Shown here: piece by piece, positions 11,301 through 23,300 of the stretch | Layout: the number at the start of each line of letters is the position of its first letter | Numbering within the stretch: position 1 is the first letter of the stretch | Source: Pleurobrachia bachei | Taxonomy: Eukaryota > Ctenophora > Tentaculata > Cydippida > Pleurobrachiidae | NCBI GenBank assembly: GCA_000695325.1 | Contig: AVPN01000101.1 | Span: 59,430 to 101,752 of the forward strand | DNA: 42,323 nt | Direction of reading: 5' to 3' | Notes under the pieces: model-generated | What the model was told of the DNA's origin: nothing | Seen by the model: the letters and a program-made list of their open reading frames with translations, nothing else | Databases searched by the model: none | Program-made: the position numbers and the translations under genes

Positions 11301-14300
11301 AATTCAAATTCAAATTCGATAACTAGAAAATCGGGAATACATAATTGAGTCTGTTTTAAAATTTAGTATCGACTATAAATTAGGTTTGGACTTTTATTCA
11401 TTATTGAAACTTGAATCTTTTATATCCCACACTCCTAGAGAAAATTGCACAACATCTACTGCAATACGAAGATACAGTGTCACTAGTCGTAGCAACCATC
11501 CAACGAAACAGAATCTACAAAGAGGTAACAATTTAGTTGGAATCGTTACCAGGAGATTCACTCCCATAGTAACGGTTGTCAGGCAACAAATGATCTCGTT
11601 GTAATGATCAGGAGATTAATTCCCATAGCAACGGTTTCCAGGCAACTTAACAAATCTCCCCTAGTGTGTGTTCACTGGACTGTTTGCCCTCTACCAACTG
11701 GTCCGAGCGTGGACGGGAAGCCCTGCCGTTCACGGTGTAAACGGAGCCTTCTCAACTCTCCAAGAACTGATGCAGAACAATCCCCATGATATGGTGCTGA
11801 CAGAAGCGGTACGTACATCACCATATATGGTCATAATTAGTCATGTTAACTAGCAAAGCGTCCGAACTTTATAATTTCCTTTACGTTACCATGGTAACAC
11901 TTTCTAATCGGTCAGGTGTTGACGACGCTAATTTCCTTCACTAACCCCGATCAAGATAGCATTAAACTTCATATTGTGGAGCTTTTTGTACCAAGAACAT
12001 TGGATATCTTTAAAAGTTGCCAGGTAATTTACTAATTTCATGTGCTAAATCACTGTAAATTACTCGAGATCCATATAATAATGGTCGGAGATATGGCGAG
12101 AAGTGAGACACTAGGCAATGACGATTTCTAATCACCTAAACATCTTCTCTCTCTCATAGATAGAATCGGTTTGCCAGGCGGTCTATCAGTTGTGGAGTGC
12201 CCTCAGTACCACTTCGAATGGTGCCACGGACAGTAATGTTACGAGCGCTATGCTCAACAAGGCCATCCTTAGTGGAGATCCCATTGTGAGTTCAGATGGG
12301 AACAAGCTGCAGCTAATTCTAATCAAATTACAAGCATTACAGTGCCATGGTACGGTGTACTGAGTCGACAAGTTGCCATGACAACTAATAATGCCACACT
12401 CTAAATCCCCAGAGTGTACAGATATGTTTGGAGCTGGAGGCAAATGTAAACATACCATACAACGGGAAACTACCCATATACGCTGCCATTGAATCAGGAG
12501 ATCCTCAGTGAGTCTACCGGTAACCATGGTAACCAAACAGTAACTATGGTAACCAAACGGTAATCATATTGTAGAATGGTAACGATGGTAACACATCGAT
12601 CACTCCCAGGATTGTTGAGCACGTGCTGTGGCAGAATGTTGACTCTGCTCAGGTGAAAGAGGCGTTGTCACGGGTAACCAGGGACCAACAGAAAACTCTC
12701 TCACAGACGGAGATTCTGGGTTATTTGTTACGGGAATACGGATACACATGCCAAGGTAATAATTATACTCGAAATCTTGATTAAAAAGTAGAAAACATCA
12801 AATCTCGATCATCACATTATATCGTCTTTGATTCTATGATACTAATTAGTGAGTGCTAAGGTTTCCCCTCTACGGCTGCCCCTGTTTCTACGGATGTTTC
12901 CAGTTCTTCTATCTCATCCATTGTCATAAAGTGAATCTGCTCAGCATCATCTGGGAACTGCTGGCTCGGTAGTGGCCTGGGAATGAAAGAGAGATATAAC
13001 ATATCTGTCAGAGCATTGGCCTGACCCGATTCTCGCTTCTCTCGAGAACTGTGGTCAGAGCATTGGCCTGACAGTAACATATGGTAACCATGATAACTAG
13101 GAAAATAGTAACTATGGTAACCATGGTAACAACAAGAGACAGACGAATACCTAGGATGGTGTCGAGATGGTCCTGCACGGTGTCGTTTCACAGCCACCAC
13201 TACCAACACTGCTATTAGAGTCAGGAAGACCGTGCCACCTAGCACACTTCCAACTACAATGGCCAACATATTTTGGGGTCTCTGAAAGATGATGAACATA
13301 TCACCAACCGGGTGAAGAATTTATTTCGACGAGAGCTGCTTCAATTTACGGGTCATCTTCCAGATGCAGTATAACCACAAACACACAAACAAGCTAGTAC
13401 CTTTGGCGGATCGGTAGGTTTAGGGCCCGGTTTCCTGGTGACCGGTGGGTCTGTGGGGATGAAGTTTGTGTCTTGGTTACAAAGGGATGAGGAGCCACAG
13501 AATACAATGTCCTCTTTCTTGCAATCATCCTGGCTGGAGGGGAATAGAACATGTTCGTGCCTTATCATTTAAACTGGACGAACGGCTGAACAGTACACTG
13601 CGGTTTTGAATAAATTTAGCGAGATTTGAATCGTTCGAGTACTGTGTCACGTCAGGCGACTGAAACTTACAGGAGATGGTTACACACGTTCTCATATGAC
13701 GTCATAGTGGCATTGACGTTTACGTCACCGTAACATAAACGATACTCTGTCTTCTCGTTTTCTACTGTAAACACACCGACCACACATCTGAAATACATGG
13801 TTACGATAACAACGACACGGTTACCATAACAACGACCCAGTTACCATAATAACGAAACAGTTACCATAACAAAGAAATGCAGTTACCATAGCAACGAAAA
13901 ACTTCGTTATTGTAGTGTGAGTTCACCTACTGTTCATGGCAGCTGGTAACAGGACAGACGGCGATGTTTTTCCCTTCATAGTTTGAAATATGTGGTTTTC
14001 CCTGAATTGTTCGTATGACACAACTGTAACAGTCTACATTACCGGATACCACCTAGAGAGAGAGGTTTTAGAGGAATAAACAATGTGAATCACTATCAGA
14101 ATATCATACAAACTACCTTGTGATTCATGGTACTCTAAATGTAGATAGTGTATCACTACTTGATATACCAAGCCCTCACAGTGTGAAATACACAACGTCT
14201 TACCTGAGCAAACACAACAAGTAGTAGAGTCGATAAGAACACTCACCTCCTCCGATTTCAGTAAAACTTCTCACATGCTAAAATATCATAATGGAGGTAC

Positions 14301-17300
14301 AAATACCGCTTATTTTAGGTCCGAAAAATTTTTGGTTCGTTAATTATCGCTAATTGAAAAACGCCAAAAATGGCCTAAAATCGCCCTTAAGATGGTTTTG
14401 AGATTTTGGAGTTGGAATTCCAGACTTCGTACAGGTGTCCGCTAGGATGCCAACATGCACCAAAATGAGGCTCAGGCCCAAATTCGTCCGAATTTTTGCG
14501 TTAGACCGTTTGGTCTGAATTTTGGTCACGTGACCTCGGCTAACTTCTCAACCGCTCAAGTAAGGGAGGTTTATAACCTGCTTAATCGATGCAAAAATAT
14601 AATGAAAATGACACGTTTTGGCACCATTTTTCACCACAGACGCACAGGAAAGGCACAAATCGCCTTACAAAATTGACGCCATCTAGTCTCCCGCTCTGTT
14701 TTTGCAAAACTCTAACTTCTGAACCGTTGAAGGAAGGGAGGTTNNNNNNNNNNNNNNNNNNNNNNNNNNNNNNNNNNNNNNNNNNNNNNNNNNNNNNNNN
14801 NNNNNNNNNNNNNNNNNNNNNNNNNNNNNNNNNNNNNNNNNNNNNNNNNNNNNNNNNNNNNNNNNNNNNNNNNNNNNNNNNNNNNNNNNNNNNNNNNNNN
14901 NNNNNNNNNNNNNNNNNNNNNNNNNNNNNNNNNNNNNNNNNNNNNNNNNNNNNNNNNNNNNNNNNNNNNNNNNNNNNNNNNNNNNNNNNNNNNNNNNNNN
15001 NNNNNNNNNNNNNNNNNNNNNNNNNNNNNNNNNNNNNNNNNNNNNNNNNNNNNNNNNNNNNNNNNNNNNNNNNNNNNNNNNNNNNNNNNNNNNNNNNNNN
15101 NNNNNAAAGAAAAATAAATGAGAGGAAATGGCCTTATTTTTCATCTCCGGCGTGCAGGAAAGGCACAAATAGCAAAAAACTGATTTTTTACCCAAATCAC
15201 GTGACCAAAATTCAGACCAAACGGTCTAACGCAAAAATTCGGACGAATTTGGGCCTGAGCCCGCCTGTGATGCATGTTGGCATCCAAGCGGACACCTGTA
15301 CGAAGTCTGGAGTTCCAACTCCAAAATTTCAAAACCATCTTAAGGGCCATTTTAGCTCATTTTTGGCGTTTTTCAATTAGCGATAATTAACGAACCAATA
15401 ATTTTTCGGACCTAAAATAAGCGGTATTTGTACCTCCATTATCATATTTTAGCATGTGAGAAGTTTCACTGAAATCGGAGGAGGTGAGTGTTCTTATCGA
15501 CTCTACTAAAGGGCAAATGCAACTACAGAGCATATCATATTATAATCGTGGAGGGAGAGAGACACACAATGCGGGTGTAGCTGATGAAAGTAAGCTGATG
15601 AAAGTGTGAGAGAGCAGTACACACAGGCAGCTGGTATATCAGGGCTTGTATTACTGCTTCCTCTCAGCGTGGGGTGCATCTTACAAGATAACACAGCGAC
15701 TAGAGAGAGAGAGAGAGAGAGAGAGCGAGGGGAAGGCAGGGAGAGAGATAGAGGGGAGAGTGGGGGAGAGAGAGTGAGTGGGAGTGAGAGAAGGGAGAGA
15801 TAGAGAGAGAGAGAGAGAAAGAGAGAATAGGAACATAAGATGATAATATGATACCGGGCCGGGTGTCTGCTAGGGTCTGCCATATGAATATTTTACTACT
15901 ATTCTGTTTCTCTCTCTCTCTCTCTCCCTCTCTTTATTTTCTCTGTGTCTCTCTGTCTCTGTGTCTCTCTATCTATCACTCTCTGATATCTCTCTCCCTA
16001 GTCCTTATATTTATATTTCACCCGGAAGTCGGAACGCATACAAAAGCTGCTCTGAAATATGTACGGACAGACGACAGTGACTTTGATACATTCTAGAATG
16101 ATCAACTCATTCTCCTCTAGGATTGGCTGGGATCCTTTCTCCGACTAGAGGATCTCTCCCAGCCAATCCTTCCCTCGTCTCTGATCTCGCCACATATAAT
16201 GCTAAAATATCCCTAACCTCGAATTTTGATAATAATGTAAGTTAGTGTAGGGACCCTAACCTCGAATTGTTATTTCAGATCAGCGGGTAGATTGGTGTAA
16301 TTTAAATCTGGCCTCACTAGAACCTGACTGGTTGTTCATTATCATGGATAAACATCATGCACAGTAAGTATCAGTTAATTAATTAATATGTTACATACTA
16401 TTGAAATGTTAATTCAATTTTATGGTTCTTATTAGAAATTAGCTTTTAGTTTTGATCGGACAGCGAAGACGGCTATTATACGTATGCAAGGGATTACACA
16501 ATGTGCCCTAATTGTAGTGATGTATCATATAATCCATGCCCCCCTTCAGCTACAACAATCCCTCGACATTGGGTAGGAAGATATCGGTTGCTAGCAAAGC
16601 AACAAATGCTAAACAACAACTGTCATCACTACACCGGAATGAGGCAACCATCCTGGGCCTGTAAGTAGCAGGAACCGCCCGAATCAGGAAATACTGGTCC
16701 CTGATTGGTTGATGACCAATCACGTGACATAAATCACGAGTTCTGATTGATTGTTTACTCGTTTCGGTCGGTTCCTGGTAAGTAGTTATTAGCCAATTGG
16801 GGCTGTAAGTAATAAGGACTGTAAGTAGCATGGGGCTGTAAGTAGTTATTAGTTAAATGGGACTGTAAGTAATAACCTGAGTGTAAGTAGTTAATTGGGA
16901 CTTTAAGTATTTGGGCCTGTATAAAGTAGCCTTTGGGCTGTAAGTAGCAACTTGGGACTGTACGTAGCTAATTGGGAAAGTAAGTAATTGGGAATATAAG
17001 TGGCCAATTGGGACTGTAAGTACTAGTTAAATGGGGCTGTAAGTAATAAGGACTGTAAGTAGTTATTAGTTAAATGAGACTGTATAAGTAATAAGGACTC
17101 TAAGTAGTTAATTGGGCCTGTAAGTAGCTAATTGGGACTGTAAGTAGCATGGGACTGTAAGTAGCATGGGACTGATTGTATCTAATTGGGACTGTGAGCA
17201 CTGAGCTTTCGTTTACTATTATATGTTAACTATGATCACGGGCTGGAAGACAGCTAGTTACTCCACCCCATTGTAGTTCTCACCTCCTGGGATCTTTACA

Positions 17301-20300
17301 GGGAGTTCAGTAGGTGGAAGATGGAGATTGAAGAGGTTAACGGGGGTAACATAGTGACCATAGTAACTGGGTACTTAGTTAATGGTAACCATGATAACCG
17401 CTTTACAGGGAGTTCAGTAGGTGGAAGATGGAGATTGAAGAGGGTAACGGAGGTAACATAGTAACCATGGGTACTTAGTTAATGGTAACCATGGTAACCG
17501 CTTTACAGGGAGTTCAGTAGGTGGAAGATGGAGATTGAAGATGGTAACGGGGGTAACATAGTGACCATGGGTACTTAGTTAACAGTAACCATGGTAACCG
17601 CTTTTCAGGGAGTTCAGTAGGTGGAAGATGGGGATTGAAGAGGGTAACGGGGGTAACATAGTGACCATGATAACTGGGTACTTAGTTAATGGTAACCATG
17701 ATAACCGCTTTTCAGGGAGTTCAGTAGGTGGAAGATGGAGATCTGTCAGAGCATTGGCCTGACCCGATTCTCGCTTCTCTCAAATAATAAGCGCGCGAGA
17801 ACTGTGGTCAGAGCATTGGCCTGACAGATGGAGATTGAAGAGGGTAACGGGGGTAACATAGTAACCATGGGTACTTAGTTAATGGTAACCATGGTAACCG
17901 CTTTACAGGGAGTTCAGTAGGTGGAAGATGGGGATTGAAGAGGGTAACGGAGAGGAAGAGGAGGAGGAGGAGGTAACAGAAGAAGAGGAATATGAGTCTG
18001 CAGTAGATATTACTGAGCCAACTGGATCTGATGATATCTTGTCTGATGAAGATGAGTGTGATGGAGAATTACCAGGTACCTGTAGTACATAATATGTACC
18101 AGGAACCGACCGAATCAAGAAATACCTGTCCCTGATTGGCCGATAACCACTATAACCAGTCTCGTGATCTAAACAACGAGTTCTTTCGGTCGGTTCCTGA
18201 TATTAGGGTGATTCATAATGATTTTCGCTTGGTACTTTTTGATCGCCAGTGATGATAGAGACCAAAAATTTCTACAGGATCTTCTAGTTTGGACAATTTG
18301 CTAATACGAAGACCATGTTTGAAGTTTACAATGACATAATTTAACCCGTGACGGACTATTTCCGAAGTTCAGTTTTGTTTCGGTCGCTCGTTCCAAAATT
18401 CGTTCCTAATTGGTTTTAGCCCTTCAGAGGCCATAAATTGATTCCAATGGATCCAGGACTTTTTTAGGGAAAGAATGACATCTTTTTGGGACATTTGTGT
18501 AAAAATTAAATCTAAATTCAATTTTCACGTTTTATTTTATGGGCTATTTTTAGAAATTTGTCAAAAACCCATTTTTTCACTTTGGAAGGCTCTCACCGTG
18601 GACCTGATTGGTCTTTTGTCGAGATTCAAAGCTCAAATTGTAGATTAAACTCTGTTCTACATGATACTAAAGTTATTTGGCGGTTTTGGACGTCTTAGAG
18701 GGTCTAAAATTGAAGTTCAATAACGATGCCCGAAAACAGGTGATTTGAAATCACATTTTGTGCCACTTTTTGGGCAATTTTTAGCCCCCTACTCCAATCC
18801 AGCAACTTTTTCGACTCGAAATGGGTTGTTTACGATGACAAATGATAGAATGGACTACATTATATGCGAAAACGGCCAATTCTCAAAAAATTTACTTGCA
18901 TTTTGACCATATTTTGATAAGAGCGACGGCATAGTGGCCAACCACTAGAAAAAGGGCTATAGCCTTTAGAAAGAAACTTGGCTGGTCCCTAAAATTGGTG
19001 TTGGGAGACCGAAATTTCATGGCGAACAAGTTCCTGTAAATATTTTAGGGCTCCGATGAACGAGAATCCGAAAAAATAGCGAGCGAAAATCATTATGAAT
19101 CACTCTAATATTTACTACTTGCTTGCCATACGTACTACAAATACTACTTGCTTGCCATTAATACCTGATACTGTATATAATACTAGAAGAACTGGCCTCG
19201 GTATGATGGACTATTTTAGGTCTCCCCCCTTGTCATACAATATTATATAAGGTTTGTCTACCAACATCAAAGTCTGATGTAATAAAAACACAATTTATTC
19301 GACAATTTGAAGGATAATTTGCTAAATAATTAGTTTATCCACGACAATGAAGAGCGTATACATCGTTGGCCCAAGGGCCTCCTTCTCCTTCCTTGCACTC
19401 ATTCGAACGTCCATATTTCTTGTAGTTATTTTGAGTGTCGGGGACAGCAAACACCTTGAACCCTAAAAGTTAATTTATGTTAACAGCGATTATAGCCAAA
19501 GCTTCATAATGCGCCAAGCTACAAACGTTCATATACAAGTAAAGCGTATTTGAGTTTACTAAAGTCAGTTAGTGGTTAGATTCTATCACTATGTCTAATA
19601 TGTACTTTGTTCCTCACTATACCACACTAAAAATATTTACCCGGTTAATGATTTACCCTTCCCCCGCGAGTATCCCGGTAAATGGAGGTTTCACTGAATC
19701 TATCTTCAGGGCAAAGGAGGATTCAGGGTGGCAGAGGAATATCAACATGTTCCAATGAGATGGAGTCAAATCCCATAAATTACCTACACGACATGTACTC
19801 AACCCTACTTGAACAGGTAACAGATCTTAATCCGTTTCTAGTAGTAGTTTCGTAATTAATTGATCTCAATTACTTAATTACACGTTTACTTACTATCAAA
19901 TCTCCTCTAAACCATATATGTATTATATGGTTTAGAGCTCAGATTTTAAAGCAATTAAACGTGCCTGTAGAAGCGCACCAATATATGACGATAGGAAAAG
20001 GTTTAAAGGGAACAGATGTACTACACAGGTGCGGGGCTCGGTCCAAGTACTTCCTCTAACTATCCCCCTGTCGCATCTCACGTCCCTTGCACTTCGTTTC
20101 TCTCTAACTCTAAATGAGGATGACATTTGGTTGAGACCGGAGCCTTGGGGTACAGCTGTTCTGTAGCTTCTTAGACATTAGTGTGTGTCCTGGTTATATC
20201 GAGCGTTACACGGAATACAGTTATAGTCCGTACCTATGATTGAACATAAGAAAATCCTTGTGAAATATTGCCTTGAGTTGGGCGAATATCTGTGACACAC

Positions 20301-23300
20301 TTGTCGGGTAATTCATTTTGTAATCTTTTAGTGCTGTAAAACTCTCATCATGGAGCGAATTTAATGCCTTGATTTCGGCATGGACCTTTAATTTCTCGCT
20401 CTATCATTGTCTCATCTCTCGATCCCTGATCATCTTATCCTGCGTGGTAAATGTCAGATGACTGGTTTTATAGCACACAGGTGCTCATCTCCCTATTACT
20501 AGAGAGGGAGGCAGAGAGACAGAGAGAGAGAGAGAGGCAGAGAGAGAGGCAGAGAGAGAGAGAAAGAGATGGGAGTTGTTAATCCCATGTTAATGAGGTG
20601 ACATATATGTTTAGCTCACCATTCTGTGCTCATTGCACTCTACAGCAGGTAATGGTACTTGGACCAAGGGTCGTTTATGCGAGGGTTTATGTTTGTCAAA
20701 TGTTTCGACAACAAAGTTGACATGTCACTGTGGCTTTCCTTTGTTCTCTTACCTCGACAGCGGGACTGAAGTGCTAAGGAACTATTCATACACTCCTACA
20801 TAATTGCCAAAACTTAACAAACCGGAACCTAAATTCGATAAAGCTAGGGCCACTCAGCTGTAGCCCCTTATTTTATATTTACAATTGCATTTTCCATCCC
20901 ACCTGGTAGATCTTAGAAGGCAGCCGTTAGAAATACCTTGGTAACGATCAAGTCGCCCCTAATATTATATTGCATACAGCTTTTGCGGAGGGGTAATTTC
21001 ATTACCAATGAATTACCATACGTTCGAAAGCTTTCTTCGTTCCTGGTATACGGAATATATTCTTGTGAATGATATTTTTCTCGCCATTGATAATAATAGT
21101 AGCCCAATGCAATGGACATACCAGCTGTTGAATAACCCGCTCCCCACCATTACATAGTCATTTATACCCTTTATAATCATGGCAATATCAGTTGAATATA
21201 TAAACCACTCCCCCGCCATTTATAGCCAACTTTACAGTAAAGTCTTTACTCCCCAGTCCCCACCATTATATAGCTCCTTTATAATTATGACGTCATCAGC
21301 TGCTGATATCCTGGACTCCATCACGGGCACCATCTACCTCTTGGCATGTACTATGGGGACCCTGGGAAACTCCGCCTCCTTCCTCTTCTACTGGTCCCGC
21401 CCCTTCTCCTCACCCGGCCGTGATCTCTCCACAATCCTTTACCTAGCCATCACCCTGACTGACACTCTCATCTGCCTGATATTCCTCCCCTCCGCCATCT
21501 CATACCTCTCCCACCGGACCCCTGGGTACGTGTTTAGCAACTGGGTCACGTGTAAGCTGTGGACGTACACGTGGTATTGTTTAGTCAGGCTGTCTATCTG
21601 GTGGGTTCTGTGTCTCACTGTATCTCGGACCATGCGGATTATCCACCCGTTCAGACCAGCTGCTGGGAGGGGTTGTGTGAGGAGGGTGGCACTTGCCAGT
21701 GCTGTTTTCCTTACTTTCCTCTGTTTGCAGTGTGTTACATATCTCGTTAGCCCGACTGTGACATCTACATACTTTAAGGAACGTGTGGGGTGTACCGTGT
21801 ACTCCAATGATACCCAGAAAACGTCAGTTCTAGTAGATATCATGGAGTGGACGAACATCACCTTCTTTCCGATTCCAGTTCTGGTTGTCATGGTAACCGT
21901 TGTTATATCAGTTAGGAAACTTGGCACGAATCCAATTGTGAAGAACTCCACCAACAGTAGTAACAGTAGGGGGGATACAGCCGGGATTAAGGATAGGGCC
22001 TCGGTGACAATCATCTTGTTTGGATGTGTGTATCTTGTGTTCAATATACCCTGTATGTTACTATGGGTGGTCCAGAAATGTGACCGGAGTTTGTCTCTCC
22101 TATCATTTGATACCAACTACCTGCTACTCAACTTCATTTGGAGTGGTAGTATTCTATTGAACAGCACTACTAATCCTCTGTTATACCTGTGGAGGGTGAG
22201 GAGTTTTAGAGGGTGGGTGGTGGGTGGATGTAGGAGAAATCAGAGGGTGATGAGGTCGGTTGAGGAAATAGGGAGGTCGAGGAGGGGTGATGATTCTCTG
22301 AGAATAGGGTCAGGACAATGCTCTGATAGGGAGATCGAGTAGGGGTGATGATTCCCTGAGAATAGGGTCAGGACAATGCTCTGACATGGAGATAGGGTGA
22401 TCGATATCGATCGGTGGTGATCATAATTAACAACTATGTACTGTCAAGTAATAGAAATTAAATCTTGTGAAATCTGAGTTGTAGAATTTTTATTTGTATA
22501 CCCCAACTCAGCTTCTTCTTTTTCTGTTGAACAATATTCAAACATCACCCTCCAGCCTCGTCATAGCAAGTGAAGCGAGTAGTTCACATGACCATATATT
22601 TGGTAGTTCGAGTACCATGTATGGGCATGTGAAACTACCAAATATGGCCCTCTAACCCCCCTAGTCCCTACCATTATCAGATGCTGTCAGTCAACAAATC
22701 GGACAGTTACCGGGAAATGAAAGCCCTGCGGGATCTGTACACGGTGACCAAACCTAAACCTGTGAGAAGAAGGGTGGCATCTGCGACTACAGGGGGATCT
22801 AGGAATAACAATCCCGTTAACATTCTCAACGTGTCTAATAACAGGATACCCTGTTTGGAGAGACTAGGTAATTAATTAGTTATGTTTAGAGATGCTATAT
22901 ATTATTATGGCCTATTGGTGTTCACCATCCAAGTTCAGACAAATAAACAATGGCTGGCCATAGGAATCTGTTGAAATGTTCTAGCCCTCCATTACATTTG
23001 CAGCTGAGTCTAGCTAGGCAAGGAATTTGCTAATGCCATGTAATGGTTTATCACAAAATAAAGCATTGTAGGTATGAAGTCCTTTACTTTCTCTGGTTGC
23101 GGAGGTAATTATGTTATTACCTAATCAACTTTTTTCCCCAGCAAAATGTCGTCCGATAATGACTCGATTGGGGACACTGACAGAGTTGGATTTACATCAG
23201 AACCGGCTTAGCAGCATCCCTGGGAACATCGGGGTAAGAGTTAAGAATAACCGTGCTTCCTCTCTTGCTCTCCTAGTTATAGTAACGATCTCTCTTGAAG

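Larger units (their letters stand above)
19229..23260 (+). repeat. Segmental duplication, copy A
   Basis: Collinear with 23348-26960. It contains LRRK exons alpha, beta and gamma, the minus-strand unknown gene and the GPCR, in the same order. Copy A has about 380 bp of extra sequence near 19290-19670. The copies are separated by fewer than 100 bp. Divergence is uneven, from nearly none to several percent. Confidence 0.9.

Noticed and set aside
12756-12783. Ending the armadillo/ankyrin gene at the TAA near 12783 as a separate protein
   Set aside because: The GTAATA donor at 12755 joins in phase to 16279, and the joined sequence matches the ANK-linker order of LRRK2.
14589-15380. Open frames across 14744-15105 and across 27023-27858
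   Set aside because: They exist only because runs of N contain no stop codons.
15506-15883. Minus-strand frame rich in Ser-Leu
   Set aside because: Translation of a GA/CT microsatellite.
15999-16240. Possible exon with FIFHPEVGTHTKAALKY and the following segment
   Set aside because: Phases do not fit between 12755 and 16279, while those two exons join perfectly without it.
21439-22116. Minus-strand frames opposite both GPCRs (also 25219-25692)
   Set aside because: Shadows of a real receptor coding sequence on the other strand; they inherit its conservation.
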